Of a DNA stretch of 64,000 nucleotides, positions 54,291 through 62,667 are shown one piece after another. Under the pieces are notes generated by a model. The model saw nothing but the letters and a program-made list of their open reading frames with translations. It did not search any database and was not told the DNA's origin. Position numbers and translations under genes: made by a program. Position 1 is the stretch's first letter; each line of letters begins with the position of its first letter. The stretch is from positions 1 to 64,000 of the forward strand of contig CALVFT010000001.1 of assembly GCA_944326915.1 (NCBI GenBank). Direction: 5' to 3'. Source of the stretch: Candidatus Gastranaerophilales bacterium (GTDB taxonomy: Bacteria > Cyanobacteriota > Vampirovibrionia > Gastranaerophilales > Gastranaerophilaceae).

Positions 54291-55145
54291 ATGAGTAATC
54301 TATATCAATCAACAGTTTGCGAACTTAAGGAACTAAATAATTTATTTATTGAATTAACTGAAAAAAATTGTAATCAACGTTGCAAACACTGCTATATTGA
54401 TTTCCCTTTAAACAAAAATGTTAAAGATTTCATCCAAATAGATTCTATAAAAGAAGCTCTCAATGACACAAAGCAGGAAAATATTAAATGTATTTACCTA
54501 ACAGGTGCAGAGCCTATGACTCACCCTGAATTTAACAGTATATTAAGATTATGCCTAAAAAAATGCAGCGTATGTATATGTACAAATGCAACTTTCATAA
54601 ACGAAAAAAAGGCAAGATTTTTAAAACGAATAGAAGATGAAAGCAATTATGAAATAATTTTTAAACTAAGTATCGACCATTATGATGAAATAAAAAATGA
54701 TGACTTAAGAGGTAGAGGCTCGTACAGACAAGTTCTACACGCAATAAAAAGCTTAGTAAAATATGGATTCAACCCAATTCTAAATATAACAAATTATTAT
54801 AATGAAGATAAGAAATTATTAATGGAAAAATTTAAAAATATCTGTGAGAAAATCGGATTCAATGCAACAGAAAGAAATTTTATGATTAATGACTATCATG
54901 ACAAGAACAAACCAATAAATGAAATCCCAGAAAAAACATCTCCAGTAGACTGTGAATATGGCAGAATTTTAACTGCAAAAGGAATATATACATGTCCATT
55001 TCTAGCAAACGATCACAGAGGCAGATGCGGTTCTGACTTTAAAGATTATTCCACAAAAAACCTACTCGAAAGCAACTACTGCATGACTTGCCTTAATAAT
55101 CACGATCTTATGTTTGGAATAAATTACAAATTATTTGAACAATAA
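54291..55145 (+). CDS. Radical SAM protein with C-terminal cysteine cluster
   Basis: 284 residues from ATG at 54291 with GGAGGG upstream; an in-frame ATG at 54261 has no site. Cluster motif CNQRCKHC near residue 27 with TGAEPMTHPE downstream as in the TIM barrel. The last ~70 residues carry CEYGR, CPFLAN, GRCGSDF and CMTC, a SPASM-like arrangement that could hold an auxiliary 4Fe-4S cluster. Such enzymes modify peptides or cofactors; no precursor peptide gene was found nearby. Alone between the prepilin and the pilO-like gene. Confidence 0.75.
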   Translation: MSNLYQSTVCELKELNNLFIELTEKNCNQRCKHCYIDFPLNKNVKDFIQIDSIKEALNDTKQENIKCIYLTGAEPMTHPEFNSILRLCLKKCSVCICTNATFINEKKARFLKRIEDESNYEIIFKLSIDHYDEIKNDDLRGRGSYRQVLHAIKSLVKYGFNPILNITNYYNEDKKLLMEKFKNICEKIGFNATERNFMINDYHDKNKPINEIPEKTSPVDCEYGRILTAKGIYTCPFLANDHRGRCGSDFKDYSTKNLLESNYCMTCLNNHDLMFGINYKLFEQ

Positions 55146-55146
55146 C

Positions 55147-55869
55147 TTATTCAGCTAATTCCGGAGATACTCCACCATTTTGTTCTTGTGGTGGCGCTTC
55201 TGGAGTAGAAGGATTTGCACCAGCAGCAGAATTTCCTGCCGGAGTTGCAGAAGATTGAGATTCAGAGCGTCTCTGTGAAGGATCCTTCTCTGCATACAAT
55301 TTAATTTGCATATTTATTAACAATATTCTTTTATTCTTTTCATATGGAGAAATTTCAATTTTGGAAATTTCTAAGAAGTGCTCATGCTTGTACAAATCTC
55401 TTAAAAACTTTTCAAAATTTGTATAATTAGCAATCATTTCAAGATCTAACTTGCAAGCACTAAATCTATCTCCTGCATTTTTTATAAAATTGTCATCTTT
55501 TGGATCATACTCATATTTTGCAGAACGAGTCTTAATTTTATTATCCCTCAACAGAACTAAAATTTCTCCAAACTCATCAGACATAACAGCTTCAGTATCT
55601 AGGCTCATTTCAATAGGTTTAAAAAACATTTTCAAGACTTTTGAATTTTCTATCTTTTTTCTTTCTGCCTCTGCTTTTAAATCAGCTAATCTCTTTTCAC
55701 TACTTTCAAGAGTAGAAGTTTGAGTTTTTGTCTCATTCTGAATGTTTACAATATTTTGAACAACCGGCACAATTTTAGATACTAACAATCCAAATACGCC
55801 AACTGACACACCCAATATGATAAATGCTAACTTAAACTTTTTTATATATACACTAGAATCTTCAGCCAC
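55147..55869 (-). CDS. PilO-like pilus assembly protein
   Basis: 240 residues: one membrane helix near residues 12-30 (FKLAFIILGVSVGVFGLLV), a coiled-coil stretch (~40-75), a ferredoxin-like periplasmic fold (LDLEMIANYTNFEKFLRDLYKHEHFLEISKIEI) and a Pro/Ala/Ser-rich tail of ~40 residues. The order PilM-PilN then PilO is normal. PilN and PilO form a periplasmic dimer that joins the platform to PilP and PilQ. Follows the fusion gene by 36 nt. Confidence 0.75.
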   Translation of the reverse strand: MAEDSSVYIKKFKLAFIILGVSVGVFGLLVSKIVPVVQNIVNIQNETKTQTSTLESSEKRLADLKAEAERKKIENSKVLKMFFKPIEMSLDTEAVMSDEFGEILVLLRDNKIKTRSAKYEYDPKDDNFIKNAGDRFSACKLDLEMIANYTNFEKFLRDLYKHEHFLEISKIEISPYEKNKRILLINMQIKLYAEKDPSQRRSESQSSATPAGNSAAGANPSTPEAPPQEQNGGVSPELAE

Positions 55870-55905
55870 CTGTATTCTCCACTTTTAAACTAAACTCAGC
55901 CAGAT

Positions 55906-57591
55906 CTATTTATTTTCTTGCTGACCGTCTTTCTTTTCGTTATCTTTATTTTTATCTCCTGAATTTCCTTTATCATCCTTATCTTTTGATGGAGGCGGAG
56001 CCAATTCCCCTGGAGACATATTAGTTATTTCAAACTCATAATTTACCGGTTTTGTTAAATCTACCGTAACAACATCATCAACAGAAGTTGTTTTCATTTG
56101 TAATTTATGAAGTCTTAACTTAGTATCAATTAAAGAATCCTTCATACTCTTATAAAAAGCATAAACTTCTTCGACATTCTTAGATTCACCTTTGATATCA
56201 ATCTTGCCATCTTCCTTAGCCACATAATATGTTATCCACAAATTTTTTGGTACCGATTGTCCCAAAGCTGAATATGACATCAGTTTAATTCTATTAGTTC
56301 CTAGAACTTTTTTAATCTCAGCATTAACATCAAAGTTATTTAATTTATTTTGTTCTTCTTCTATTTTTTTAATTTCAGACTCTACTGACTGAATTCGAGA
56401 CTTAAGTTCGTCTAACTGAGATTGCTTTTGCGACTCAATCATCGGAATCCCAACAAATGCCCCTAATGTAGGTAACAAAATAATAGCGGCAAAAACTAAT
56501 GCAAGATTTCTTGCTGCTATTGGAGTTAATTGGAATTCTTTATTCCCAATTCTTACAGGCAAAGGTTCATTACTTGTATCAACAGATGCTTCTGAACCTC
56601 CTGAAAGCAAGAAATTAAATTTTGAAGGTAAACTTACAGACGAACCAACTGCTATACCAATTGCCTCTAATGAAATATGAGAAGCAGTCTCTTCTAGGAC
56701 CTCCAAACTTACAGGGATTACATCTTCCTTCTTAAACTGATTATTTTCAAGATATTGTATTATACCATCTACTTGCAGTCTACCTGCTAGAATTTCTGCA
56801 CTAACAAGATCAGTTTCTGAAACGATATAGAGATAATTAGCAGGATAGCTCATCAACGTAATTTGAGCTGATGCATTAATTGCACTATAAATTTCGTCCC
56901 CTTCCAATGATTTTATTGGAACCGGTTCTTCATAGTAATCTACAATATTTTTACCAACCATTGAAAGAATAGAATAACCAGTTTGATTAACTAACATTAA
57001 ATTCCAAGAAATGCCATCTTTTATCTGCTCATTAGCACGACCAGAAAAAACAAGAGCCTTTAATATAGAAGTTAAAGACATTTCAACCCCCACAAGAGTT
57101 GCTCCAATTTCTAGCAAGGCATTTTTTATATTCTCAATAGTCTCTTTTTGTATTGCAGAATAGAATAACTTTCTCATATCTCCGGATTGAGACATATTAG
57201 AGTCAACCCAACTCACTACAGGCTCGTATCTTTTAAACACATATGATTGTTCTACTTCAGAAGTTAATGCCTCAGTTATTGCGTCATCCCCCAATAAAAG
57301 TGGTAATTCCTTACTTCCAAACAATACCATTGGCAAGTTAATCACTACATTTGATTTAGGATTTACATGAAGTTCTGCAAAAAGTTCAGAAACAGCATCC
57401 TTAAATGCATCATAGTCTGTAATCTGACGCAAAGCATCATTATAATCTAATGGTCTATACGCATAATTTTTAACCGAACGAGTAGACATATCAATCTGAA
57501 TTAACTCCAGACCTACTCCTGGAGTAACAGATAAATATACTGTGTCCTTACTTCCTAATCCTAATTGTGATAAAATCTCATTTATATCCAT
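55906..57591 (-). CDS. PilM-PilN fusion protein
   Basis: 561 residues. Residues ~1-310 resemble PilM, the actin-like cytoplasmic protein (GVGLELIQIDM...; YSAIQKETIENIKNALLEIGATLVGVEMSLTSILKAL), and residues ~355 onward resemble PilN: a membrane helix (AARNLALVFAAIILLPTLGAFVGI), a coiled coil (RIQSVESEIKKIEEEQNKL) and a periplasmic domain ending in a Lys/Asp/Glu-rich tail. In most bacteria these are two genes. A link of one chain across the membrane is consistent with the known PilM-PilN contact. Not a sequencing join: the frame is continuous. Confidence 0.75.
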   Translation of the reverse strand: MDINEILSQLGLGSKDTVYLSVTPGVGLELIQIDMSTRSVKNYAYRPLDYNDALRQITDYDAFKDAVSELFAELHVNPKSNVVINLPMVLFGSKELPLLLGDDAITEALTSEVEQSYVFKRYEPVVSWVDSNMSQSGDMRKLFYSAIQKETIENIKNALLEIGATLVGVEMSLTSILKALVFSGRANEQIKDGISWNLMLVNQTGYSILSMVGKNIVDYYEEPVPIKSLEGDEIYSAINASAQITLMSYPANYLYIVSETDLVSAEILAGRLQVDGIIQYLENNQFKKEDVIPVSLEVLEETASHISLEAIGIAVGSSVSLPSKFNFLLSGGSEASVDTSNEPLPVRIGNKEFQLTPIAARNLALVFAAIILLPTLGAFVGIPMIESQKQSQLDELKSRIQSVESEIKKIEEEQNKLNNFDVNAEIKKVLGTNRIKLMSYSALGQSVPKNLWITYYVAKEDGKIDIKGESKNVEEVYAFYKSMKDSLIDTKLRLHKLQMKTTSVDDVVTVDLTKPVNYEFEITNMSPGELAPPPSKDKDDKGNSGDKNKDNEKKDGQQENK

Positions 57592-57702
57592 ACTTAATAT
57601 TTTTCTTTGTTATTTACTCTATCTCATTTTTATTATACAATATATTTCATAACAATTAAAAATTTAACATAAATTTACACTAAATGGAGGAAGAGCTATC
57701 CA

Positions 57703-58611
57703 ATGAATTATATAAATGAAATAAATAGATTAAAAAAAGATAAAAATGCAGTAATACTAGCACACTGCTATCAGAATGTAGAAATTGATGAAGTTGCGGA
57801 CTACATTGGAGACTCTTTATACCTTAGTCAAAAAGCAGCAGAAACAGATGCTGATATAATCATTTTTGCTGGTGTATACTTTATGGCTCAAACAGCTAAA
57901 ATTCTAAACCCTAACAAAAAAGTTATACTACCTAACTTGAAGGCCGGCTGCGATATGGCTGATATGATTGACTTACAACAACTACGAGAATTTAAAAAGC
58001 ATAATCCAAATATTCCTACAGTATGTTATATTAACTCTACTGCAGAAGTTAAATCAGAATGTGATATTTGCTGCACAAGTTCTAATGCAATAAAAATTGT
58101 AGAAAGTCTAAATTCTCCAAAAGTCCTTTTCTTACCTGATCAAAACTTAGGAAGATGGGTAGAAAAACAACTTGGGAATGTAGAAGTAATAACATATAAC
58201 GGTTTCTGTCCAATTCATAATAATCTTGATACCGCTGAAATGAAAGAAACAAAAGCAAATCATCCGAATGCGATTGTACTTGCACACCCAGAATGCAGAG
58301 AAGAATTTCTTGAACTTGCAGATTATGTTGGGAGTACTACAGGAATTATCAACTATGTTAAAAACAGTAGCGAAAAAGAATTTATCATTGCAACTGAAAA
58401 AGGTGTTATTGACCGATTACAAAGAGATTATTCTGACAAAAAATTCTACAATATTTGTGACAAACCAGCAATCTGTCCAAGCATGAAACTTATCAAACTT
58501 GAAGATATCTACAATTCACTTGTAAGTGAAACACCAGAAATAGAAGTGGATAAAGAAATTTCTCAAAAAGCTCTAAAATGTATAAACAGAATGCTAGAGG
58601 TTTCTAAGTAA
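57703..58611 (+). CDS. nadA: Quinolinate synthase A
   Basis: 302 residues of normal length: NAVILAHCYQNVEIDEVADYIGDSLYLSQKAA, ILPNLKAGCDMADM, VCYINSTAEVKSECDICCTSSNA, FLPDQNLGRW and LAHPECREEF. Three cysteines bind the 4Fe-4S cluster. Condenses iminoaspartate with dihydroxyacetone phosphate for NAD synthesis. GGAGGAAG precedes the ATG. No nadB or nadC is in the window. Confidence 0.96.
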   Translation: MNYINEINRLKKDKNAVILAHCYQNVEIDEVADYIGDSLYLSQKAAETDADIIIFAGVYFMAQTAKILNPNKKVILPNLKAGCDMADMIDLQQLREFKKHNPNIPTVCYINSTAEVKSECDICCTSSNAIKIVESLNSPKVLFLPDQNLGRWVEKQLGNVEVITYNGFCPIHNNLDTAEMKETKANHPNAIVLAHPECREEFLELADYVGSTTGIINYVKNSSEKEFIIATEKGVIDRLQRDYSDKKFYNICDKPAICPSMKLIKLEDIYNSLVSETPEIEVDKEISQKALKCINRMLEVSK

Positions 58612-58621
58612 GGGAAGAAAT

Positions 58622-59365
58622 ATGGAAAATATAATCTACGGCAAAAACGCCATTACAGAAGCTTTGATCAGTGGAAAAAGAGAAATCAATAAGATTTTAA
58701 TTTCTAAAAACATCCACTCAGATACAAAAATAAATAAAATTAAAGAATTAGCAAAAGAGAAAGGAATTATTTTTCAATTTGTAGCTAAAGAAAAGTTTCT
58801 ACCATATGAAGAATTCAATCACCAAGGAATTATTGCACAAGTTTCTCCTATTCACTATATGGATTTGGATGACTTTCTTGATACAAAAGGAGATGGATAT
58901 CGTTCTCTTGTAATACTTGATGGTGTAGAGGATTCACACAACTTAGGCGCAATAATCAGAACTTGTGTATGCGCAGGTGTAGATGGAATAATAATTCCGT
59001 CAAGAAGAAATGTACAAGTCAATGCAACTGTCGAAAAAACAAGCGCCGGAGCCATAAATCACATTCCTATAATAAAAGTAAATAGCCTTGTTAACGCTGT
59101 CCAAAAATTAAAAAATAGCGACTGGTGGGTAGTTGCCACGGATGCAAGTGCAAAAGATAATTATTATGATGTACGATATGATGATATGAATTTTGCAATC
59201 ATTATGGGTGCTGAGCATGCAGGGGTTTCTAAATCACTACTTAAACTATCAGATTTTATCGTGAAAATACCTATGCTAAAAGACTTTAACTCACTAAATG
59301 TTTCTAATGCACTAAGTGCAATTATTTTTGAAACAGTAAGACAAAAACTTACTAATAAAAAATAA
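58622..59365 (+). CDS. rlmB: SpoU/TrmH-family rRNA 2'-O-methyltransferase (RlmB-like)
   Basis: 247 residues. N-terminal substrate-binding domain ([24 protein letters not shown]), then the SPOUT core with [32 protein letters not shown]-like SPOUT motif (here [17 protein letters not shown]), [11 protein letters not shown] and [22 protein letters not shown]. RlmB methylates G2251 of 23S rRNA; some relatives target other sites. It follows nadA by 10 nt. Confidence 0.9.
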   Translation: MENIIYGKNAITEALISGKREINKILISKNIHSDTKINKIKELAKEKGIIFQFVAKEKFLPYEEFNHQGIIAQVSPIHYMDLDDFLDTKGDGYRSLVILDGVEDSHNLGAIIRTCVCAGVDGIIIPSRRNVQVNATVEKTSAGAINHIPIIKVNSLVNAVQKLKNSDWWVVATDASAKDNYYDVRYDDMNFAIIMGAEHAGVSKSLLKLSDFIVKIPMLKDFNSLNVSNALSAIIFETVRQKLTNKK

Positions 59366-59436
59366 ATATAGTCCAAATATCTGATTGCAAAAAAGATTAT
59401 TATTTATACTATAAAAATAAGAAGAGAGTTTATAAA

Positions 59437-60441
59437 ATGAAAAAAGAATTAGAAAAATACGGTCTTTTGACAGAAGAAATATCTGATGAAAATGTAGATT
59501 TTCATTCAATTGAACTGCCTGAAGAAGATGATGATGACGTACTTGAATCAGTAGAAGATCCAAAAGTTCAGGAAAATTTGTCTACAGTCAATTCTGATGA
59601 TAGCGTAAGAATTTACCTGCAACAAATAGGTAAAATTCCACTACTTTCAGGGGAACAAGAACTTGAATTAGCAAAAAAAATCTATGAAGACCATGATGAA
59701 TTTTCAAAAAATCTTCTTGTCAATGCAAACCTAAGACTTGTTGTAAGTATAGCAAAAAAATACATCGGTAGAGGACTTTCATTCCTAGATCTAATCCAAG
59801 AAGGCAACATGGGACTTATGAAAGCTGCAGGAAGATTTGACTATACAAAAGGTTATAAATTTTCAACCTATGCAACATGGTGGATACAGCAGTCTATAAC
59901 ACGTGCAATAGCAGACAAAGCGAGAATTATAAGACTTCCTATCCATATGATTGAATCATTAGGAAAAATTAGACGTGCAACTATTGATTTGACAACAGAA
60001 CTCGGACATTCTCCAACCAAACAAGAAATTGCATACAGACTTGGTGTATCAGTAAATAAGCTTACTCAAATCATTAAGTCAGCTCAGTCTACAATTAGTA
60101 TGGAAACACCTGCAAATTCTTCTGAAGATTCATCTAAAATTGCAGATTTTATCGTTGATGAATCAACTATTACTCCAGATAGCAGAGTATCTCAAGAAAA
60201 TCTGTTTGAAGATATCAGAAGAATGCTTAACCAATTGAGTCCAAAAGAAAGAGATGTCCTAATCCTTCGATACGGACTTGATAACAACGGAGCTAAAAAG
60301 ACTCTTGATGAAATAGGCTCTCAATACGGTGTCTCAAGAGAAAGAATAAGACAGATTGAAAACAGAGCAATAGCTAAACTAAAAAAACTCTGTAAGAATA
60401 AAAAACTCTCAGTAGGCCTAAAAAACTACTTCGGAGAATAG
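59437..60441 (+). CDS. RNA polymerase sigma-70 family factor
   Basis: 334 residues: region 1.2 [25 protein letters not shown], region 2 [76 protein letters not shown], region 3, and region 4 [35 protein letters not shown]. It is a group 1 or group 2 factor; the short N-terminus cannot decide whether it is the primary sigma. AGAGAG precedes the ATG. Terminator follows. Confidence 0.95.
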   Translation: MKKELEKYGLLTEEISDENVDFHSIELPEEDDDDVLESVEDPKVQENLSTVNSDDSVRIYLQQIGKIPLLSGEQELELAKKIYEDHDEFSKNLLVNANLRLVVSIAKKYIGRGLSFLDLIQEGNMGLMKAAGRFDYTKGYKFSTYATWWIQQSITRAIADKARIIRLPIHMIESLGKIRRATIDLTTELGHSPTKQEIAYRLGVSVNKLTQIIKSAQSTISMETPANSSEDSSKIADFIVDESTITPDSRVSQENLFEDIRRMLNQLSPKERDVLILRYGLDNNGAKKTLDEIGSQYGVSRERIRQIENRAIAKLKKLCKNKKLSVGLKNYFGE

Positions 60442-60460
60442 AGTTTATAAAACATACATT

Positions 60461-60505
60461 ATATCTTCTCATCACTTTTTAGTATTGAGAAGATATAATT
60501 TTTTG
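60461..60505 (+). terminator. Terminator of the sigma factor gene
   Basis: 11-bp stem ATATCTTCTCA/TGAGAAGATAT, 14-base loop, then a T run. Confidence 0.75.
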
Positions 60506-60532
60506 TAATGCTTAACAAGTTAATTCACAATA

Positions 60533-60564
60533 AAAAAGCGACCTTGAAACCAAGATCGCTTTTT
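60533..60564 (-). terminator. Terminator of rpsA
   Basis: AAAAAGCGA/TCGCTTTTT plus CTTG/CAAG stem with one mismatch and loop AAAC; T run on both strands. Confidence 0.9.
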
Positions 60565-60582
60565 CTATTATTGATAGATTAA

Positions 60583-61659
60583 TTATTCAGCATCTTTGTT
60601 AATATCTTTAATGCTTAAAGCAATTCTGTGTTCTTGAGGAGTGAATTTTTTGATAAGAACTTCAACGCTGTCACCTACTTTGAACTTATTGAATGGGTTA
60701 ACATTTTCTTCAGCCATTTCAGATACAGGTAATAAAGCTTCTACTCCAGGGAAGATATTAATGAAAGCACCAAAACCAGTTACTTTATTAACAGTTCCTG
60801 TAATTACTTGACCTTCTTCGAATTGACCTTCGATTTGTTGCCATGGATCTTCACCCATTCTCTTTAAAGACAATGAAATTCTTTTTAATTCATTATCAAT
60901 TTTGATAATTTTAACTTCGATAGTTTCACCTAAAGAAATTACATCTGAAGGGTGTTTAATTCTTGACCAAGAAATTTCTGAAATTGGAAGTAAACCATCA
61001 ATACCGTTGATATCTACGAATGCACCAAAATCAGCAATTCTTACTACTTCACCTTTTACAATTTGATCTTCTTGTAATTCTGATAAAATATTATCTACAA
61101 CTTGATCACGTTGTTCTGCTACTGCTAATCTTTGAGATAAGATTAATTTATTTTTCTTAGGATCTGCTTCAAGAACTTTAACTTCTACTTTTGTATCGAT
61201 TAAACCTTCAAAAGGTGTTCCTGTTCTTAATTGAGATGAAGGGATGAAACCTTTCAAATCTGCAACATCAACTAATACGCCACCTTTAACAATTGAAACA
61301 ACTTTAGCAAGGATTGTATCACCTTGAACTTTTGCATCATTAAGTTGAGCCCAAGCTTGAGCGAATGCAAGTCTTTTCAATGAAAGAACCATTCCATCTT
61401 CATCATTTTCTTCTTTTAATACGTAAAATTCTTTTACATCACCTACTTCAAGAGTTTCTGCATCTTCTGAAGAAGAAACTTCTTTGTTAGGTAAAAATGC
61501 TTCTGTTTTAGCACCTTTTACGCTTACTAAAAATCCTTCATTTTCTTTTCTGATAACTGTACCTTCTACGATATCAGCTACTGAGTGAGATTTTGAGAAA
61601 GATTCTTCTAATAATCTTTCAAACTCATCTAAGTTTGTTTTTTCTAATGTTGCTGTCAT
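60583..61659 (-). CDS. rpsA: Ribosomal protein S1 (four S1 domains)
   Basis: 358 residues with four S1 repeats at ~30-95, ~112-180, ~200-270 and ~285-352: for example VEGTVIRKENEGFLVSVKGAKTEAFLP, VKGEVVRIADFGAFVDINGIDGLLPISEISW and ITGTVNKVTGFGAFINIFPGVEALLPVSEM. Gammaproteobacterial S1 has six repeats; the shorter form is usual in cyanobacteria and Firmicutes. Binds mRNA in initiation. Starts 3 nt after ispH. Confidence 0.93.
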   Translation of the reverse strand: MTATLEKTNLDEFERLLEESFSKSHSVADIVEGTVIRKENEGFLVSVKGAKTEAFLPNKEVSSSEDAETLEVGDVKEFYVLKEENDEDGMVLSLKRLAFAQAWAQLNDAKVQGDTILAKVVSIVKGGVLVDVADLKGFIPSSQLRTGTPFEGLIDTKVEVKVLEADPKKNKLILSQRLAVAEQRDQVVDNILSELQEDQIVKGEVVRIADFGAFVDINGIDGLLPISEISWSRIKHPSDVISLGETIEVKIIKIDNELKRISLSLKRMGEDPWQQIEGQFEEGQVITGTVNKVTGFGAFINIFPGVEALLPVSEMAEENVNPFNKFKVGDSVEVLIKKFTPQEHRIALSIKDINKDAE

Positions 61660-61662
61660 TTT

Positions 61663-62532
61663 TTATTGTTCCTTTCTTAATTTATTTAAAACATTTTCAA
61701 TAATATCTTGAGGAGTAGAAGCTCCTGCTGTGACTGAAATCTTTTGTGAAGATTTAATCAAATCACTATAACTCTCCAATTCATCTTCATTTTCAATATG
61801 AATTGTGTTTGTTATATCCTTTAAAATTTCAGCTAAATGAGTTGTATTAGCGCTCTTTTTAGAGCCTACAACTATAACCAAATCACTATCTTGTGCTAAT
61901 TCTTTTGCCTCTGTCTGACGCATAGCTGTGCTAGCACAAATTGTATTTGCAATATGTAATTCTTTTGAAATACTTGTAAGATACTCTACAATTGAATTTA
62001 GAGTAGTTATTCTTTGAGTAGTCTGAACTACAACTCCTACTTTCCTATGAGATTTAATTTCTGCTTTATATGGCTCTAACTGGTCTATTGATGCAGCTAC
62101 AACAACCTTATCAGTATATAGCTGAGCATTCGCCTTGATTGCTATGACTTCAGGATGTTCTGATTTCCCTACAATCACAACAAAATAGCCATCTTTAGCT
62201 AGCTCTATTGCTTTTTGTTGAACTTTTTTTACATCGGGACAAGTCAAATCTATAGGCTCAAAACCGGCTTGTTTAATTTTTTCGAAAACTTCCGGGCTTT
62301 CACCATGACTTCTAATCACACAAATTCCATCTCCGTGTTCCGGAATTTCTGTCAAAGTTTTAATCCCTAACTTTTCAAGCTCATTAATTACATGAGTGTT
62401 ATGAATAAGCTCACCCAATACAGAAATATTTTTATCAGGGTTCTCTGCTTTAATCTTTTTTACAGTCTCTACGGCTCTTTTTACTCCGTAACAAAATCCT
62501 GCGTATTTAGCTAATTTTACTTCTTTCGGCAA
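61663..62532 (-). CDS. ispH: 4-hydroxy-3-methylbut-2-enyl diphosphate reductase IspH
   Basis: 289 residues: YAGFCYGVKRAVETV (Cys14), LGELIHNTHVI, VIRSHGES, DLTCPDVKKVQ, KSEHPEV and TICASTAMRQ with the third cluster cysteine. Last step of the MEP isoprenoid pathway. Upstream of rpsA; the same order or a fusion of the two is found in some Firmicutes. Confidence 0.96.
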   Translation of the reverse strand: MPKEVKLAKYAGFCYGVKRAVETVKKIKAENPDKNISVLGELIHNTHVINELEKLGIKTLTEIPEHGDGICVIRSHGESPEVFEKIKQAGFEPIDLTCPDVKKVQQKAIELAKDGYFVVIVGKSEHPEVIAIKANAQLYTDKVVVAASIDQLEPYKAEIKSHRKVGVVVQTTQRITTLNSIVEYLTSISKELHIANTICASTAMRQTEAKELAQDSDLVIVVGSKKSANTTHLAEILKDITNTIHIENEDELESYSDLIKSSQKISVTAGASTPQDIIENVLNKLRKEQ

Positions 62533-62614
62533 TTAAAATTGTCTTCTTTCTATAAAAACTCGCAACAAAAGTCGCTGTACAACTATTAAAATATAAAAAA
62601 AATTAAAAATCAAT

Positions 62615-62647
62615 AAAAAGTCTACCTCATAAAAGATAGACTTTTTT
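62615..62647 (-). terminator. Terminator of the gene ending at 62668
   Basis: AAAAAGTCTA/TAGACTTTTT stem with a 12-base loop and T runs, between the two minus-strand genes. Confidence 0.8.
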
Positions 62648-62667
62648 ATTCCTACAAATTTTGTACC

